A stretch of 5,582 nucleotides of DNA from Lachnospiraceae bacterium (GTDB lineage Bacteria; Bacillota; Clostridia; Lachnospirales; Lachnospiraceae), in the NCBI GenBank assembly GCA_017476305.1, contig JAFVAA010000411.1:1-5582 (forward strand), in the 5' to 3' direction. Numbering within the stretch: the first letter of the stretch is position 1; each line of letters begins with the position of its first letter. The translations under genes were made by a program, and so were the position numbers. Below, in pieces: positions 1 through 5,582 of this stretch. Below the pieces are notes generated by a model. The model ran no database searches and was not told the DNA's origin. It saw only the letters and a program-made list of their open reading frames with translations.

Positions 1-281
1 GTAGGCTAAGTATATGCCCGAAGTGCGGTGCATTATTGAAAAAAGAAGGACATGATATTCCTTTTGAAACCTTTCTTGGATTTAAGGGCAACAAGGAACC
101 GGATATTGATCTTAATTTTTCCAGTGAATACCAGAGTAACGCCCATGACTATACCGAGGTGATCTTTGGGCATGGACAGACGTTCCGCGCCGGTACGGTA
201 GGAACCCTGGCGGAAAAGACAGCGTATGTCTATGTGAAAAAATATTGTGAGGAACATGAGATTTCCCGAATGAGCGGGTAG
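1..281 (+). CDS. polC: PolC-type DNA polymerase III alpha subunit, internal fragment up to a premature amber stop
   Basis: PolC is the main replicative DNA polymerase of low-GC Gram-positive bacteria. This piece enters from the left edge in frame 3 (first full codon at 3-5). It shows a CPKCG zinc-ribbon remnant (15-29), then [14 protein letters not shown] and the palm motif PDIDLNFS. The two aspartates of that motif (codons 102-104 and 108-110) match the first two catalytic metal-binding aspartates of Pol[16 protein letters not shown], another conserved PolC block, follows. The frame then meets TAG at 279-281, where relatives continue with a sequence like AEIDRLAAGC. Directly after the stop the same frame reads IERIAAGCEGVRRSTGQHPGG, so this piece and 282-1571 are clearly one gene. 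The start is outside the window. A product ending here would lack the third catalytic aspartate and should be inactive. The alternatives are a pseudogene, a base-call error or readthrough. Confidence 0.93.
   Translation, partial: RLSICPKCGALLKKEGHDIPFETFLGFKGNKEPDIDLNFSSEYQSNAHDYTEVIFGHGQTFRAGTVGTLAEKTAYVYVKKYCEEHEISRMSG
279..281 (+). other. In-frame TAG stop interrupting polC
   Basis: The frame reads ...ISRMSG-TAG-IERIAAGC... with no shift before or after it. From recalled PolC sequences the position aligns with the Glu of an AEIDR-like stretch. One base change from GAG, CAG or AAG would make this stop. TAG is not generally recoded here, because polC itself ends at a TAG (1569-1571) exactly where PolC proteins end, just after the clamp-binding motif. 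Confidence 0.95.
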
Positions 282-311
282 ATTGAAAGGATTGCGGCAG
301 GCTGTGAGGGA

Positions 312-1571
312 GTGCGCCGTTCGACCGGACAGCATCCGGGGGGAATCGTGGTACTTCCGGTAGGCGAGGAAATCTATACCTTTACGCCAGTGCAGCATCC
401 GGCGAATGATATGGAGACAAAGACGATTACGACGCATTTTGACTATCATAAGATTGATGCGAACCTTTTGAAGTTAGATATCTTAGGACATCAGGATCCG
501 ACGATGATCAGGATGTTAGAGGATCTGACCGGAGTGGATGCGGGGAGTCTGCCGATGGATGATAAGGAGGTGCTTTCCTTATTTGAGAGTACGGAAGCAC
601 TTGGTATCAAACCGGAGGACATCATGGGGTGTCCTTTAGGGTGCTTAGGAATCCCGGAGTTTGGTACACAGTTCGTCATTGGCATGGTTCAGGATGCGAA
701 GCCGAAGAATTTTTCGGATCTGGTGCGCATTTCCGGACTTTCGCATGGAACGGATGTGTGGCTCAATAATGCCCAGTATTATATTACTGAAGGATACTGT
801 ACCCTGTCCTCCGCCATCTGTACCCGTGATGATATTATGACGTATCTGATTTCGATGGGACTCGAAAATGAACGTGCCTTTGAGATTATGGAAAAGGTAC
901 GTAAGGGAATTGTGGCAAAGGGAAAATGTGACCAATGGGAGGAGTGGAAGGAAGACATGCTTTCCCATCATGTACCGGAATGGTATGTGGAATCCTGCCA
1001 GAAAATCAAATATATGTTTCCAAAGGCACATGCGGCTGCTTACGTCATGATGGCACTTCGTGTAGCGTGGTTCAAGGTGCATGAGCCAAAGGCATACTAT
1101 GCGGCGTATTTTAGTATCCGTGCGACTTCCTTTAACTATGAGCTGATGTGTCAGGGAAAAGAGGTTTTAGAGCATCATATGAAAGAGTATATGAAGCGGA
1201 AAAATGCGAAGGGAAAGGAGAAGCTTTCCGCAAAGGAGGAGAGCACGCTGGAAGATATGAAGCTCGTGCAGGAGATGTATGCAAGGGGAATCGATTTTAT
1301 GCCTCTTGATATCTACCGGGCGAAAGCGAACCGTTTTCAGATCATCGATGGAAAACTGATGCCTTCCTTCGCGACCATTGACGGTCTGGGAGATAAAGCG
1401 GCAGAAATGATTGAGGATGAGGCAGGGAAGGAACGTTTTCTGTCCATGGAGGATTTTAAAAACCGCTGTAAGGTTTCCTCTACGAATGTAGAGACGATGG
1501 AGCGGCTGGGGCTTTTCGGCGATCTGCCGCATACGAACCAGATTTCACTTTTGGATTTTATGGAGATGTAG
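312..1571 (+). CDS. polC: PolC-type DNA polymerase III alpha subunit, C-terminal part (palm end, fingers, duplex-binding region)
   Basis: This is the continuation of the interrupted polC in the same frame; homology begins right after the stop at 282. The first permitted start codon, GTG 312, has a GAGGG only one base upstream and is probably not a true start. Visible landmarks, numbered from 312, are STGQHPGG (4-11), LLKLDILGH (52-60) with the third catalytic aspartate at codon 477-479, IPEFGTQFV, and GLSHGTDVW with downstream CTLS in the nucleotide-binding region. KIKYMFPKAHAAAYVMMALRVAWFKVH belongs to the fingers. IDGLGDKAA resembles a helix-hairpin-helix of the DNA duplex-binding part. QISLLDF (codons 1539-1559) fits the C-terminal sliding-clamp-binding motif (QLSLF in Bacillus subtilis, from memory). 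The C-terminus is full length for the family. The sequence otherwise looks under full purifying selection, which suggests that the stop is very recent or an artefact. No clear terminator follows immediately. Confidence 0.95.
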   Translation: MRRSTGQHPGGIVVLPVGEEIYTFTPVQHPANDMETKTITTHFDYHKIDANLLKLDILGHQDPTMIRMLEDLTGVDAGSLPMDDKEVLSLFESTEALGIKPEDIMGCPLGCLGIPEFGTQFVIGMVQDAKPKNFSDLVRISGLSHGTDVWLNNAQYYITEGYCTLSSAICTRDDIMTYLISMGLENERAFEIMEKVRKGIVAKGKCDQWEEWKEDMLSHHVPEWYVESCQKIKYMFPKAHAAAYVMMALRVAWFKVHEPKAYYAAYFSIRATSFNYELMCQGKEVLEHHMKEYMKRKNAKGKEKLSAKEESTLEDMKLVQEMYARGIDFMPLDIYRAKANRFQIIDGKLMPSFATIDGLGDKAAEMIEDEAGKERFLSMEDFKNRCKVSSTNVETMERLGLFGDLPHTNQISLLDFMEM

Positions 1572-1610
1572 AAATATTCCGGCACAGCTGCACGGATACA
1601 TTTGGTTACG

Positions 1611-1632
1611 TTTCAGCACGATTTCAGCACGA
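1611..1632. repeat. Two-copy 11-base tandem repeat upstream of the lon promoter
   Basis: The unit TTTCAGCACGA occurs twice head to tail with no mismatch (1611-1621 and 1622-1632). It ends 15 bases before the -35 box of the predicted lon promoter. The period is close to one helical turn, so an upstream protein-binding site is possible, but a simple slippage duplication explains it equally well. I recognise no known operator in the unit. Confidence 0.7.
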
Positions 1633-1647
1633 TATTCCATTGGCTAC

Positions 1648-1676
1648 TTGACAAAAGGACATATCAGTGTTAGAAT
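1648..1676 (+). promoter_or_regulatory. Sigma-A type promoter for the lon-dtd unit
   Basis: A perfect -35 box TTGACA (1648-1653) is followed by a 17-base spacer and a -10 box TAGAAT (1671-1676, five of six consensus bases). A TG at 1668-1669 gives an extended -10. Transcription would start near 1683, about 330 bases before the lon ATG and about 48 bases before the CIRCE operator. It is the best promoter match I found in the intergenic region. The start site is predicted, not measured. Confidence 0.78.
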
Positions 1677-1683
1677 GCACTTA

Positions 1684-1719
1684 AAAGTGAGCACAGGCCA
1701 CATGGTTTGTGCTTTCTTT
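1684..1719 (+). promoter_or_regulatory. Long hairpin at the predicted 5' end of the lon transcript (possible polC terminator)
   Basis: The arms 1684-1699 and 1704-1719 pair over 16 positions around the tetraloop ACAT. There are twelve Watson-Crick pairs, three G-U pairs and one T-T mismatch. The stem begins almost exactly at the predicted transcription start, so it could be a protective 5' stem-loop in the lon mRNA. The inner core (1690-1713) is followed by TTTCTTT, which also resembles a weak intrinsic terminator for transcripts leaving polC; no better terminator is visible between polC and this point. The structure is seen directly; the role is inferred. Confidence 0.5.
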
Positions 1720-1730
1720 GAAAAAAGAGA

Positions 1731-1757
1731 TTAGCACTCGATGGAAGAAAGTGCTAA
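1731..1757 (+). promoter_or_regulatory. CIRCE operator (HrcA binding site)
   Basis: The sequence is TTAGCACTC, nine spacer bases, then AAGTGCTAA. The CIRCE consensus is TTAGCACTC-N9-GAGTGCTAA, so 17 of 18 arm positions match and the spacing is exact. In Firmicutes this element binds the repressor HrcA and controls groESL and dnaK operons. Here it lies downstream of a near-consensus promoter and upstream of lon, in the predicted 5' leader, where bound HrcA could block initiation or elongation. It also forms a stem in RNA. It sits 255 bases before the lon start codon, farther than is usual for chaperone genes. Confidence 0.9.
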
Positions 1758-1826
1758 CAAATTAATTGTATCCAATATGCGTTGGTTTCAGAAGAAAGGT
1801 ACTTATAACATTTTTTTCATGGCTTT

Positions 1827-1846
1827 TGCATATTTTTCAATATGTA
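1827..1846. repeat. AT-rich palindrome in the lon leader
   Basis: CATATT (1829-1834) and AATATG (1839-1844) form a perfect inverted repeat around TTTC. It extends outward by one G-T and one T-A pair to eight pairs. Stretches on both sides are T-rich. The stem is too AT-rich for a convincing terminator. It may be an operator or simply composition. No function is assigned. Confidence 0.35.
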
Positions 1847-1928
1847 TTTCTTGTTTTTGCCGAGATATATTATAGGAACGGTCAAGTCATTCGTATCCTG
1901 TATTTGAAACGACAAAAAGGAAAAAGAG

Positions 1929-1994
1929 ATGGTAAAGGTTTGTGAAAAGGTGATGGATGAATGTGGATCGTTACAGATAAGGAACAGGATTTGA
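1929..1994 (+). CDS. Possible 21-codon upstream ORF in the lon leader
   Basis: An ATG at 1929 opens a reading frame of 21 codons (MVKVCEKVMDECGSLQIRNRI) ending in TGA at 1992-1994, 18 bases before the lon ATG and in the same frame. An AAAGG (1916-1920) lies eight bases upstream and could serve as a weak ribosome binding site. I recognise no protein family. It could be a leader peptide that modulates lon translation, or a chance ORF. No run of a regulatory amino acid codon is present, so classical attenuation is unlikely. Its stop also blocks any N-terminal extension of lon. Confidence 0.22.
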   Translation: MVKVCEKVMDECGSLQIRNRI

Positions 1995-1998
1995 GAAA

Positions 1999-2005
1999 GG
2001 GAGGG
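1999..2005 (+). promoter_or_regulatory. Ribosome binding site of lon
   Basis: GGGAGGG sits seven bases before ATG 2013. Together with the in-frame TGA at 1992-1994, this fixes ATG 2013 as the lon start. Confidence 0.85.
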
Positions 2006-2012
2006 CTTCTAT

Positions 2013-4424
2013 ATGTTAGTGATACCAGTATATGATACGATGATTTTATCCGGGATACAGATCAATGTGCAGGAGGATATTTTTTCCGAAAATGAGCTAA
2101 AGAATGTAAAGGCAGAGGAGGTTTTTCTCATTGCACCTATAAAGGAGCAAAAGGAACGCAGGTCACTCGTAAAGGAGGACTTTTTCGGTATCGGGATTTT
2201 GGCAAAGCTGACCTCGGTATTTGATCAGGATGAAAATACACTTCTCGGGCTCAGTACAGGGAAACGTGTCCGCATGGAGGAAATTTGGGTTTCTACAGAC
2301 AGAGTGGATGCGGATTATGTCGAGCTGGAGGATATCATGGATGTGACAGAGGATGAGGAAGAGGCATATTTACGGGAGTTTAAGGGCTATGCCGGGGAAT
2401 TGGTAAAAAGTCTTCCTGCAGGAATGTTGATGCGTGGTTATATCCGCCGCTGGAAAAATTTAGAAGAAGCAGCGACAAATATAGGAGGATATTTAGACCT
2501 GGATGCAAAAGAACGATATGAAGTAATGGCAGCCAATTCCAAAAAAAAGCGTTTTGATCTTATCATGGAGGGAATCAAGCGGTTAGTCGGTTCACAGGCG
2601 GCCAGAGATGAGATCAGACAGAAAATGTCTGCTGAGGAGGAAAACAATTATAAAGCGATGGCGCTTAGAAAGCAGATGAAGGTGATGGAGCGTGAGCTTT
2701 CCAGGATCGAAGATGGCGTAGAATCCGAAGAAGCAATGTTTTCCCAGCGGATTGAAGAGGCAGGTATGCCGGAAGAAGTCGAAAAAGAGGCAAAAAGAGT
2801 TCTAAAGCGATTTGCCATGGAGGGCGGTCATGGAAGTGAATATGGTACGCTCTATGAATATCTCGATTTTCTTACCAGTTTGTCCTGGAAGGATGAGGAT
2901 GAGAAGGAAATCGATATTGTAAAGGCAAAGGAAATCTTAGAGAAGGATCATTATGGTCTGGATAAGGTGAAGAAAAGAATTTTGGAGCAGATTGCCGTCA
3001 TGAGCTTAAAGAAAAAGCAGACCGGTTCTATTCTTTTATTCGTCGGTGCACCGGGAACCGGAAAGACGAGTATGGGGCAGAGTGTGGCAAATGCACTTGG
3101 CAGAAAGTTCGTAAGAATCAGTCTGGGCGGGGTTCGTGATGAAGCGGAAATCCGGGGACACAGAAGAACCTATGTCGGAGCCATGCCCGGAAGGATCATG
3201 GAGGGAATCAAGCGTGCCGGTTCGAAAAATCCTGTAGTGGTACTCGATGAAATCGATAAGCTGGCGAGCGAATATAAAGGCGATCCGGCAAGTGCGCTTT
3301 TAGAGGTTTTGGATCCGGAGCAGAACCATACGTATGTGGATCACTATATGAATGTACCGTATGATCTTTCGAAGGTATTTTTCCTCTGTACGGCGAACTC
3401 TACCGACGGAATTCCGGCACCGCTTTTAGACCGTATGGAGGTGATCTCACTTTCCGGTTACACGCCACTTGAGAAGCTGGAGATTGCGAAAAGACATCTT
3501 TTACCACAGGCGATTGAAGACAATGGACTAAAGAAATCCCAGATTTCAATCTCGCAGGGTGCCATGAAAAAAATCATTTCAGACTATACGAGAGAGGCTG
3601 GTGTTCGTGGCTTAAAGAAGCAGTTGGATAAGGTCTGCAGGGATGCAGCAGTAAAAATCTTAGAGGAGGAAACAAAGAGAAGGCTTGCTGAGTCTCTGGC
3701 CGAGGAAGATACAACAGGGAAGGATGGCAGTAAAGTGAGCCGGATATCCTCTGAAAGCGGTTCCGAAGAAAAAACTGCAGCTTATGTATCTGTGAAAAAT
3801 GGCAAGATAAAAATATCTGTGAAGGAAAAAGATTTATTTGATATTCTGGGAAAGAAGATTGCCAGTCATGAGACAGCGGGAAAGCGTTTGAATCCGGGCG
3901 TGGCTACCGGTCTCGCATGGACACAGGTAGGTGGCGAAATCCTGTACATTGAAACCGTAAAGACAAAGGGTAGTGGAAAACTGCATATCACAGGGCAGCT
4001 GGGAGATGTAATGAAGGAGTCTGCGGAAATTGCCTACTCTTTAGTCAAATCCAAGTTAGCGGAAAAAGGCATTGACTTTGATAAAACGGATATCCATATC
4101 CACGTACCGGAGGGAGCTGTACCAAAGGATGGTCCGTCTGCCGGAGTGACCTTATATACGGCACTTACCTCATTGTTTTTAGAAAAACCCGTGAAAAATA
4201 AATTAGCGATGACCGGAGAGGTGTCTTTGAGAGGAGAGGTACTCCCAATCGGCGGACTTCCGGAAAAGCTGATGGCAGCGGAACGTGCCGGGATGGAAAC
4301 GATCTTGATTCCGGATAAAAATGAAGAGGATCTAAGGGAGATTCCGGAGGAGATCACGAAAAAACTGACGATCATTCCTGTGCATACCATCGAGGAGGTA
4401 CGGAAAGAGAGTCTGGGAGGGTGA
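2013..4424 (+). CDS. lon: ATP-dependent protease Lon (LonA type)
   Basis: Lon is a cytosolic AAA+ serine protease that unfolds and degrades damaged and some regulatory proteins. Residues 1-200 are a divergent LON substrate-binding domain (IPVYDTMIL start, then GIGILAKLTSV). Residues 200-270 are a charged helical stretch containing the family motif NNY...LRKQMK. The AAA+ module has Walker A GAPGTGKT (345-352), pore loop YVG (387-389), Walker B VVVLDEID (408-415), sensor 1 in TANS (460-463) and sensor 2 in TREAGVRGL (526-534). The protease domain starts around TGLAWTQVGG (632-641) and carries the Ser-Lys dyad: S709 in PKDGPSAG and K752 in GGLPEK. All key residues are present. At 803 residues it is slightly longer than typical LonA (about 775-785), mainly because of a hydrophilic insertion at about 560-592. 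No membrane segment is seen, which argues against LonB. A CIRCE site upstream predicts HrcA control. dtd follows in the same unit. Confidence 0.97.
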   Translation: MLVIPVYDTMILSGIQINVQEDIFSENELKNVKAEEVFLIAPIKEQKERRSLVKEDFFGIGILAKLTSVFDQDENTLLGLSTGKRVRMEEIWVSTDRVDADYVELEDIMDVTEDEEEAYLREFKGYAGELVKSLPAGMLMRGYIRRWKNLEEAATNIGGYLDLDAKERYEVMAANSKKKRFDLIMEGIKRLVGSQAARDEIRQKMSAEEENNYKAMALRKQMKVMERELSRIEDGVESEEAMFSQRIEEAGMPEEVEKEAKRVLKRFAMEGGHGSEYGTLYEYLDFLTSLSWKDEDEKEIDIVKAKEILEKDHYGLDKVKKRILEQIAVMSLKKKQTGSILLFVGAPGTGKTSMGQSVANALGRKFVRISLGGVRDEAEIRGHRRTYVGAMPGRIMEGIKRAGSKNPVVVLDEIDKLASEYKGDPASALLEVLDPEQNHTYVDHYMNVPYDLSKVFFLCTANSTDGIPAPLLDRMEVISLSGYTPLEKLEIAKRHLLPQAIEDNGLKKSQISISQGAMKKIISDYTREAGVRGLKKQLDKVCRDAAVKILEEETKRRLAESLAEEDTTGKDGSKVSRISSESGSEEKTAAYVSVKNGKIKISVKEKDLFDILGKKIASHETAGKRLNPGVATGLAWTQVGGEILYIETVKTKGSGKLHITGQLGDVMKESAEIAYSLVKSKLAEKGIDFDKTDIHIHVPEGAVPKDGPSAGVTLYTALTSLFLEKPVKNKLAMTGEVSLRGEVLPIGGLPEKLMAAERAGMETILIPDKNEEDLREIPEEITKKLTIIPVHTIEEVRKESLGG
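4415..4421 (+). promoter_or_regulatory. Ribosome binding site of dtd, inside the 3' end of lon
   Basis: GGGAGGG covers the last codons of lon and lies five bases before ATG 4427. This spacing favours ATG 4427 over the GTG at 4421, which overlaps the site itself. The lon stop (4422-4424) lies between the site and the start, a layout typical of translational coupling. Confidence 0.85.
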
Positions 4425-4426
4425 AA

Positions 4427-4879
4427 ATGAGGTTTGTGATTCAAAGAGTGGAGGAAGCTTCTGTTTCCGTAGAAGGAAAAACAGTAGGAGCAATAAAAAA
4501 AGGATTTTTGGTACTCGTGGGCGTGAGTGAGACGGATACGGAGGAAACTGCAGATAAAATGATGAAAAAAGCATTTCATCTCCGCATTTTTGACGATGGG
4601 GACGGAAAGACAAATCTTTCGTTAGGACAGGTGGGAGGAGAGCTTTTGATCATTTCACAGTTCACTCTTTATGCGAACTGCCGGAAGGGAAACCGTCCGT
4701 CCTTTACGGAGGCGGGCAGTGCAGAGCATGCAAATGCTTTATATGAATATATTTTGGAGCATGCAAAGGAGTACGCCGAAAGAGTGGAATCCGGGGTGTT
4801 CGGAGCACATATGCAGGTGTCCCTTATGAACGATGGTCCGTTTACCGTTGTGCTGGATTCAGAACAGTTGTTCGACTGA
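4427..4879 (+). CDS. dtd: D-aminoacyl-tRNA deacylase (DTD)
   Basis: DTD is a cytosolic homodimeric enzyme that hydrolyses D-amino acids, and also glycine mischarged on tRNA(Ala), from tRNA, protecting translation from wrong chirality. The 150 residues match the family's usual length. The protein opens with the typical MRFVIQRVEEASVSVEGKTVG and has RIFDDGDGKTNLSL. It carries both signature motifs: SQFTL (77-81), with the active-site threonine, followed by KGNRPSF, and NDGP (135-138), containing the Gly-cisPro pair that reaches into the partner's active site to reject L-amino acids. The start at ATG 4427 is chosen for its ribosome binding site and its agreement with family N-termini; GTG 4421 would add two residues. 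It begins two bases after the lon stop, so it is probably co-transcribed and coupled with lon. It ends in adjacent TGA and TAG stops and runs into a strong terminator. Confidence 0.97.
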   Translation: MRFVIQRVEEASVSVEGKTVGAIKKGFLVLVGVSETDTEETADKMMKKAFHLRIFDDGDGKTNLSLGQVGGELLIISQFTLYANCRKGNRPSFTEAGSAEHANALYEYILEHAKEYAERVESGVFGAHMQVSLMNDGPFTVVLDSEQLFD

Positions 4880-4890
4880 TAGAAAACACG

Positions 4891-4938
4891 AAAAAAGCCC
4901 CTCAGAAATCTGTGCATGATTTTTGAGGGGGCTTTTTT
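4891..4938. terminator. Bidirectional rho-independent terminator between dtd and ppk1
   Basis: The left arm (4891-4910) and right arm (4918-4938) form a stem of about 20 pairs around a seven-base loop. There is a GC-rich core (GCCCC against GGGGGC, with one bulged G) and one G-T pair. On the plus strand the core is followed by six T (4933-4938). On the minus strand the six A at 4891-4896 give the matching T-run. It therefore terminates dtd and, from the other side, the convergent ppk1, whose stop codon lies one base from the right arm. Confidence 0.92.
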
Positions 4939-4939
4939 G

Positions 4940-5582
4940 TTACAGATCAAATTCATCCTCTGTCAGATCATCATTTGTCTGTGGCTCAAATCTTCTGGAG
5001 GTTTTTTTCGCTGCTTTTCTGCGTTCTGTGACGGCAAGAGCCTCCTCACGGAAGGTATCCTGTGCACAGATTTTCTTTTGAAATGGCTTTGCCTTGATGC
5101 GGACATAGCTTCCATCCGGTGTCAATGCTCTCGCCTTCACATTGTCACTTAATTCTACATCTAACATATGGATGACTTCTTCCTTTAGGGAATTATCCTC
5201 GACAGGAAAGATGATTTCCACACGTTTATCGAGATTTCTGGGCATCCAGTCCGCGCTGCCGAGATAAATTTCCTCTCTGCCGTCATTATGAAAATAGTAG
5301 ATGCGGCTATGCTCTAAAAAGTCTCCTACGATGGAGCGTACATGAATACGCTCGCTGATTTCCGGAATTCCTACCTTTAAGCAGCAGATTCCCCGTACGA
5401 CTAAATCGATTTCCACACCGGCAGCCGAAGCTTCATAAAGAGCAGCAATGATTTCCGCATCACACAGGGAATTCATCTTTGCTTTGATAAATGCCGGTTT
5501 TCCCTCCAGAGCATAATTCTTTTCCCTTTCAATCATCTGGATAAAACGTTCCCTGAGCCAAAGCGGGGCCACGAGATGCTTA
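4940..5582 (-). CDS. ppk1: Polyphosphate kinase 1, C-terminal part (5' end outside the window)
   Basis: PPK1 makes inorganic polyphosphate reversibly from the terminal phosphate of ATP and acts at the cytoplasmic face of the membrane or in the cytosol. The visible 213 residues are roughly the last 30 percent of a protein usually near 700 residues. Conserved blocks in order are PLWLRERF, KMNSLCDAEIIAALYEASAAGVEIDLVVRGICCL, RVRSIVG-like HVRSIVGDFLEHSRIYYFHN and YLGSADWMPRNLDKRVE. The histidine in EHSR (codon 5309-5311) corresponds to the second catalytic histidine of the phospholipase-D-like fold. The autophosphorylated histidine lies upstream, outside the window. The frame continues open through the right edge, so the GTG at 5570-5572 is not the start. 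The last 30 or so residues are a charged tail (ERRKAAKK..., ending DEFDL) beyond the conserved domain. The gene is convergent with dtd and shares its terminator. Confidence 0.96.
   Translation of the reverse strand, partial: KHLVAPLWLRERFIQMIEREKNYALEGKPAFIKAKMNSLCDAEIIAALYEASAAGVEIDLVVRGICCLKVGIPEISERIHVRSIVGDFLEHSRIYYFHNDGREEIYLGSADWMPRNLDKRVEIIFPVEDNSLKEEVIHMLDVELSDNVKARALTPDGSYVRIKAKPFQKKICAQDTFREEALAVTERRKAAKKTSRRFEPQTNDDLTEDEFDL

Noticed and set aside
279..281. Genome-wide reassignment of TAG to an amino acid
   Set aside because: TAG also ends polC at 1569-1571, exactly where family members end. Reading through it would add an unrelated tail of about 33 codons across the lon promoter.
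33..449. Minus-strand ORF of 138 codons opposite polC
   Set aside because: It lies entirely antisense to conserved PolC sequence, shows no recognisable family and has no convincing ribosome binding site. It is a shadow frame.
1868..1873. TATTAT as the -10 box of a second lon promoter
   Set aside because: The only nearby -35-like hexamer, TTGTTT at 1851-1856, leaves an 11-base spacer, which is too short.
1880..1886. GGTCAAG, a possible CtsR half-site in the lon leader
   Set aside because: CtsR operators need two directly repeated GGTCAAA-like heptads three bases apart. The second heptad is absent here.
4034..4613. Minus-strand ORFs opposite the lon-dtd junction
   Set aside because: They are antisense to two well-conserved genes, and their Phe/Ser-rich composition is what the complement of purine-rich coding DNA gives.
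4916..5152. Plus-strand ORF of 78 codons after dtd
   Set aside because: It starts inside the terminator hairpin and runs antisense to ppk1, which is clearly the coding strand.
1..5582. Search for a novel defence, mobile or RNA-guided system
   Set aside because: All long coding frames belong to recognised housekeeping families. There are no repeats with spacers, transposase genes, terminal inverted repeats or reverse-transcriptase-like genes.

Overview
The window looks like chromosomal housekeeping DNA from a Gram-positive Clostridia-type bacterium, most likely a member of the Lachnospiraceae. The reasons are a PolC-type (Gram-positive) replicative polymerase, a CIRCE heat-shock operator, AGGAGG-like ribosome binding sites, and moderate GC with AT-rich intergenic DNA. 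The family-level placement is inference from protein character and has not been searched. I see no mobile element, CRISPR array, tRNA or rRNA, and no new multi-gene system. The interest lies in one broken essential gene and one richly built regulatory region.

Left third (1-1571, + strand): the C-terminal part of polC, the DNA polymerase III alpha subunit. Its 5' end lies outside the window. The reading frame is interrupted once, by an in-frame TAG at 279-281, with intact PolC sequence on both sides. The stop separates the first two catalytic aspartates from the third.

Intergenic region (1572-2012, 441 bases): in order it holds a two-copy 11-base tandem repeat, a near-consensus sigma-A promoter, a long hairpin at the predicted transcript start, a 9-9-9 CIRCE operator with one mismatch, an AT-rich palindrome, a possible 21-codon upstream ORF and the lon ribosome binding site. 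This arrangement predicts that the downstream genes are controlled by HrcA and induced by heat or protein-folding stress.

Centre (2013-4879, + strand): a complete ATP-dependent protease Lon (LonA type, 803 residues) followed with almost no gap by dtd, the D-aminoacyl-tRNA deacylase. The dtd ribosome binding site lies inside the end of lon and the stop and start are two bases apart, so the two are almost certainly one transcriptional unit. Both are quality-control enzymes: Lon degrades damaged or regulatory proteins, and DTD clears D-amino acids mischarged onto tRNA.

Right end (4891-5582): a strong hairpin with a T-run on each strand acts as a shared terminator for dtd and for the convergent minus-strand gene. 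That gene is the C-terminal part of ppk1, polyphosphate kinase, whose 5' end lies beyond the right edge.
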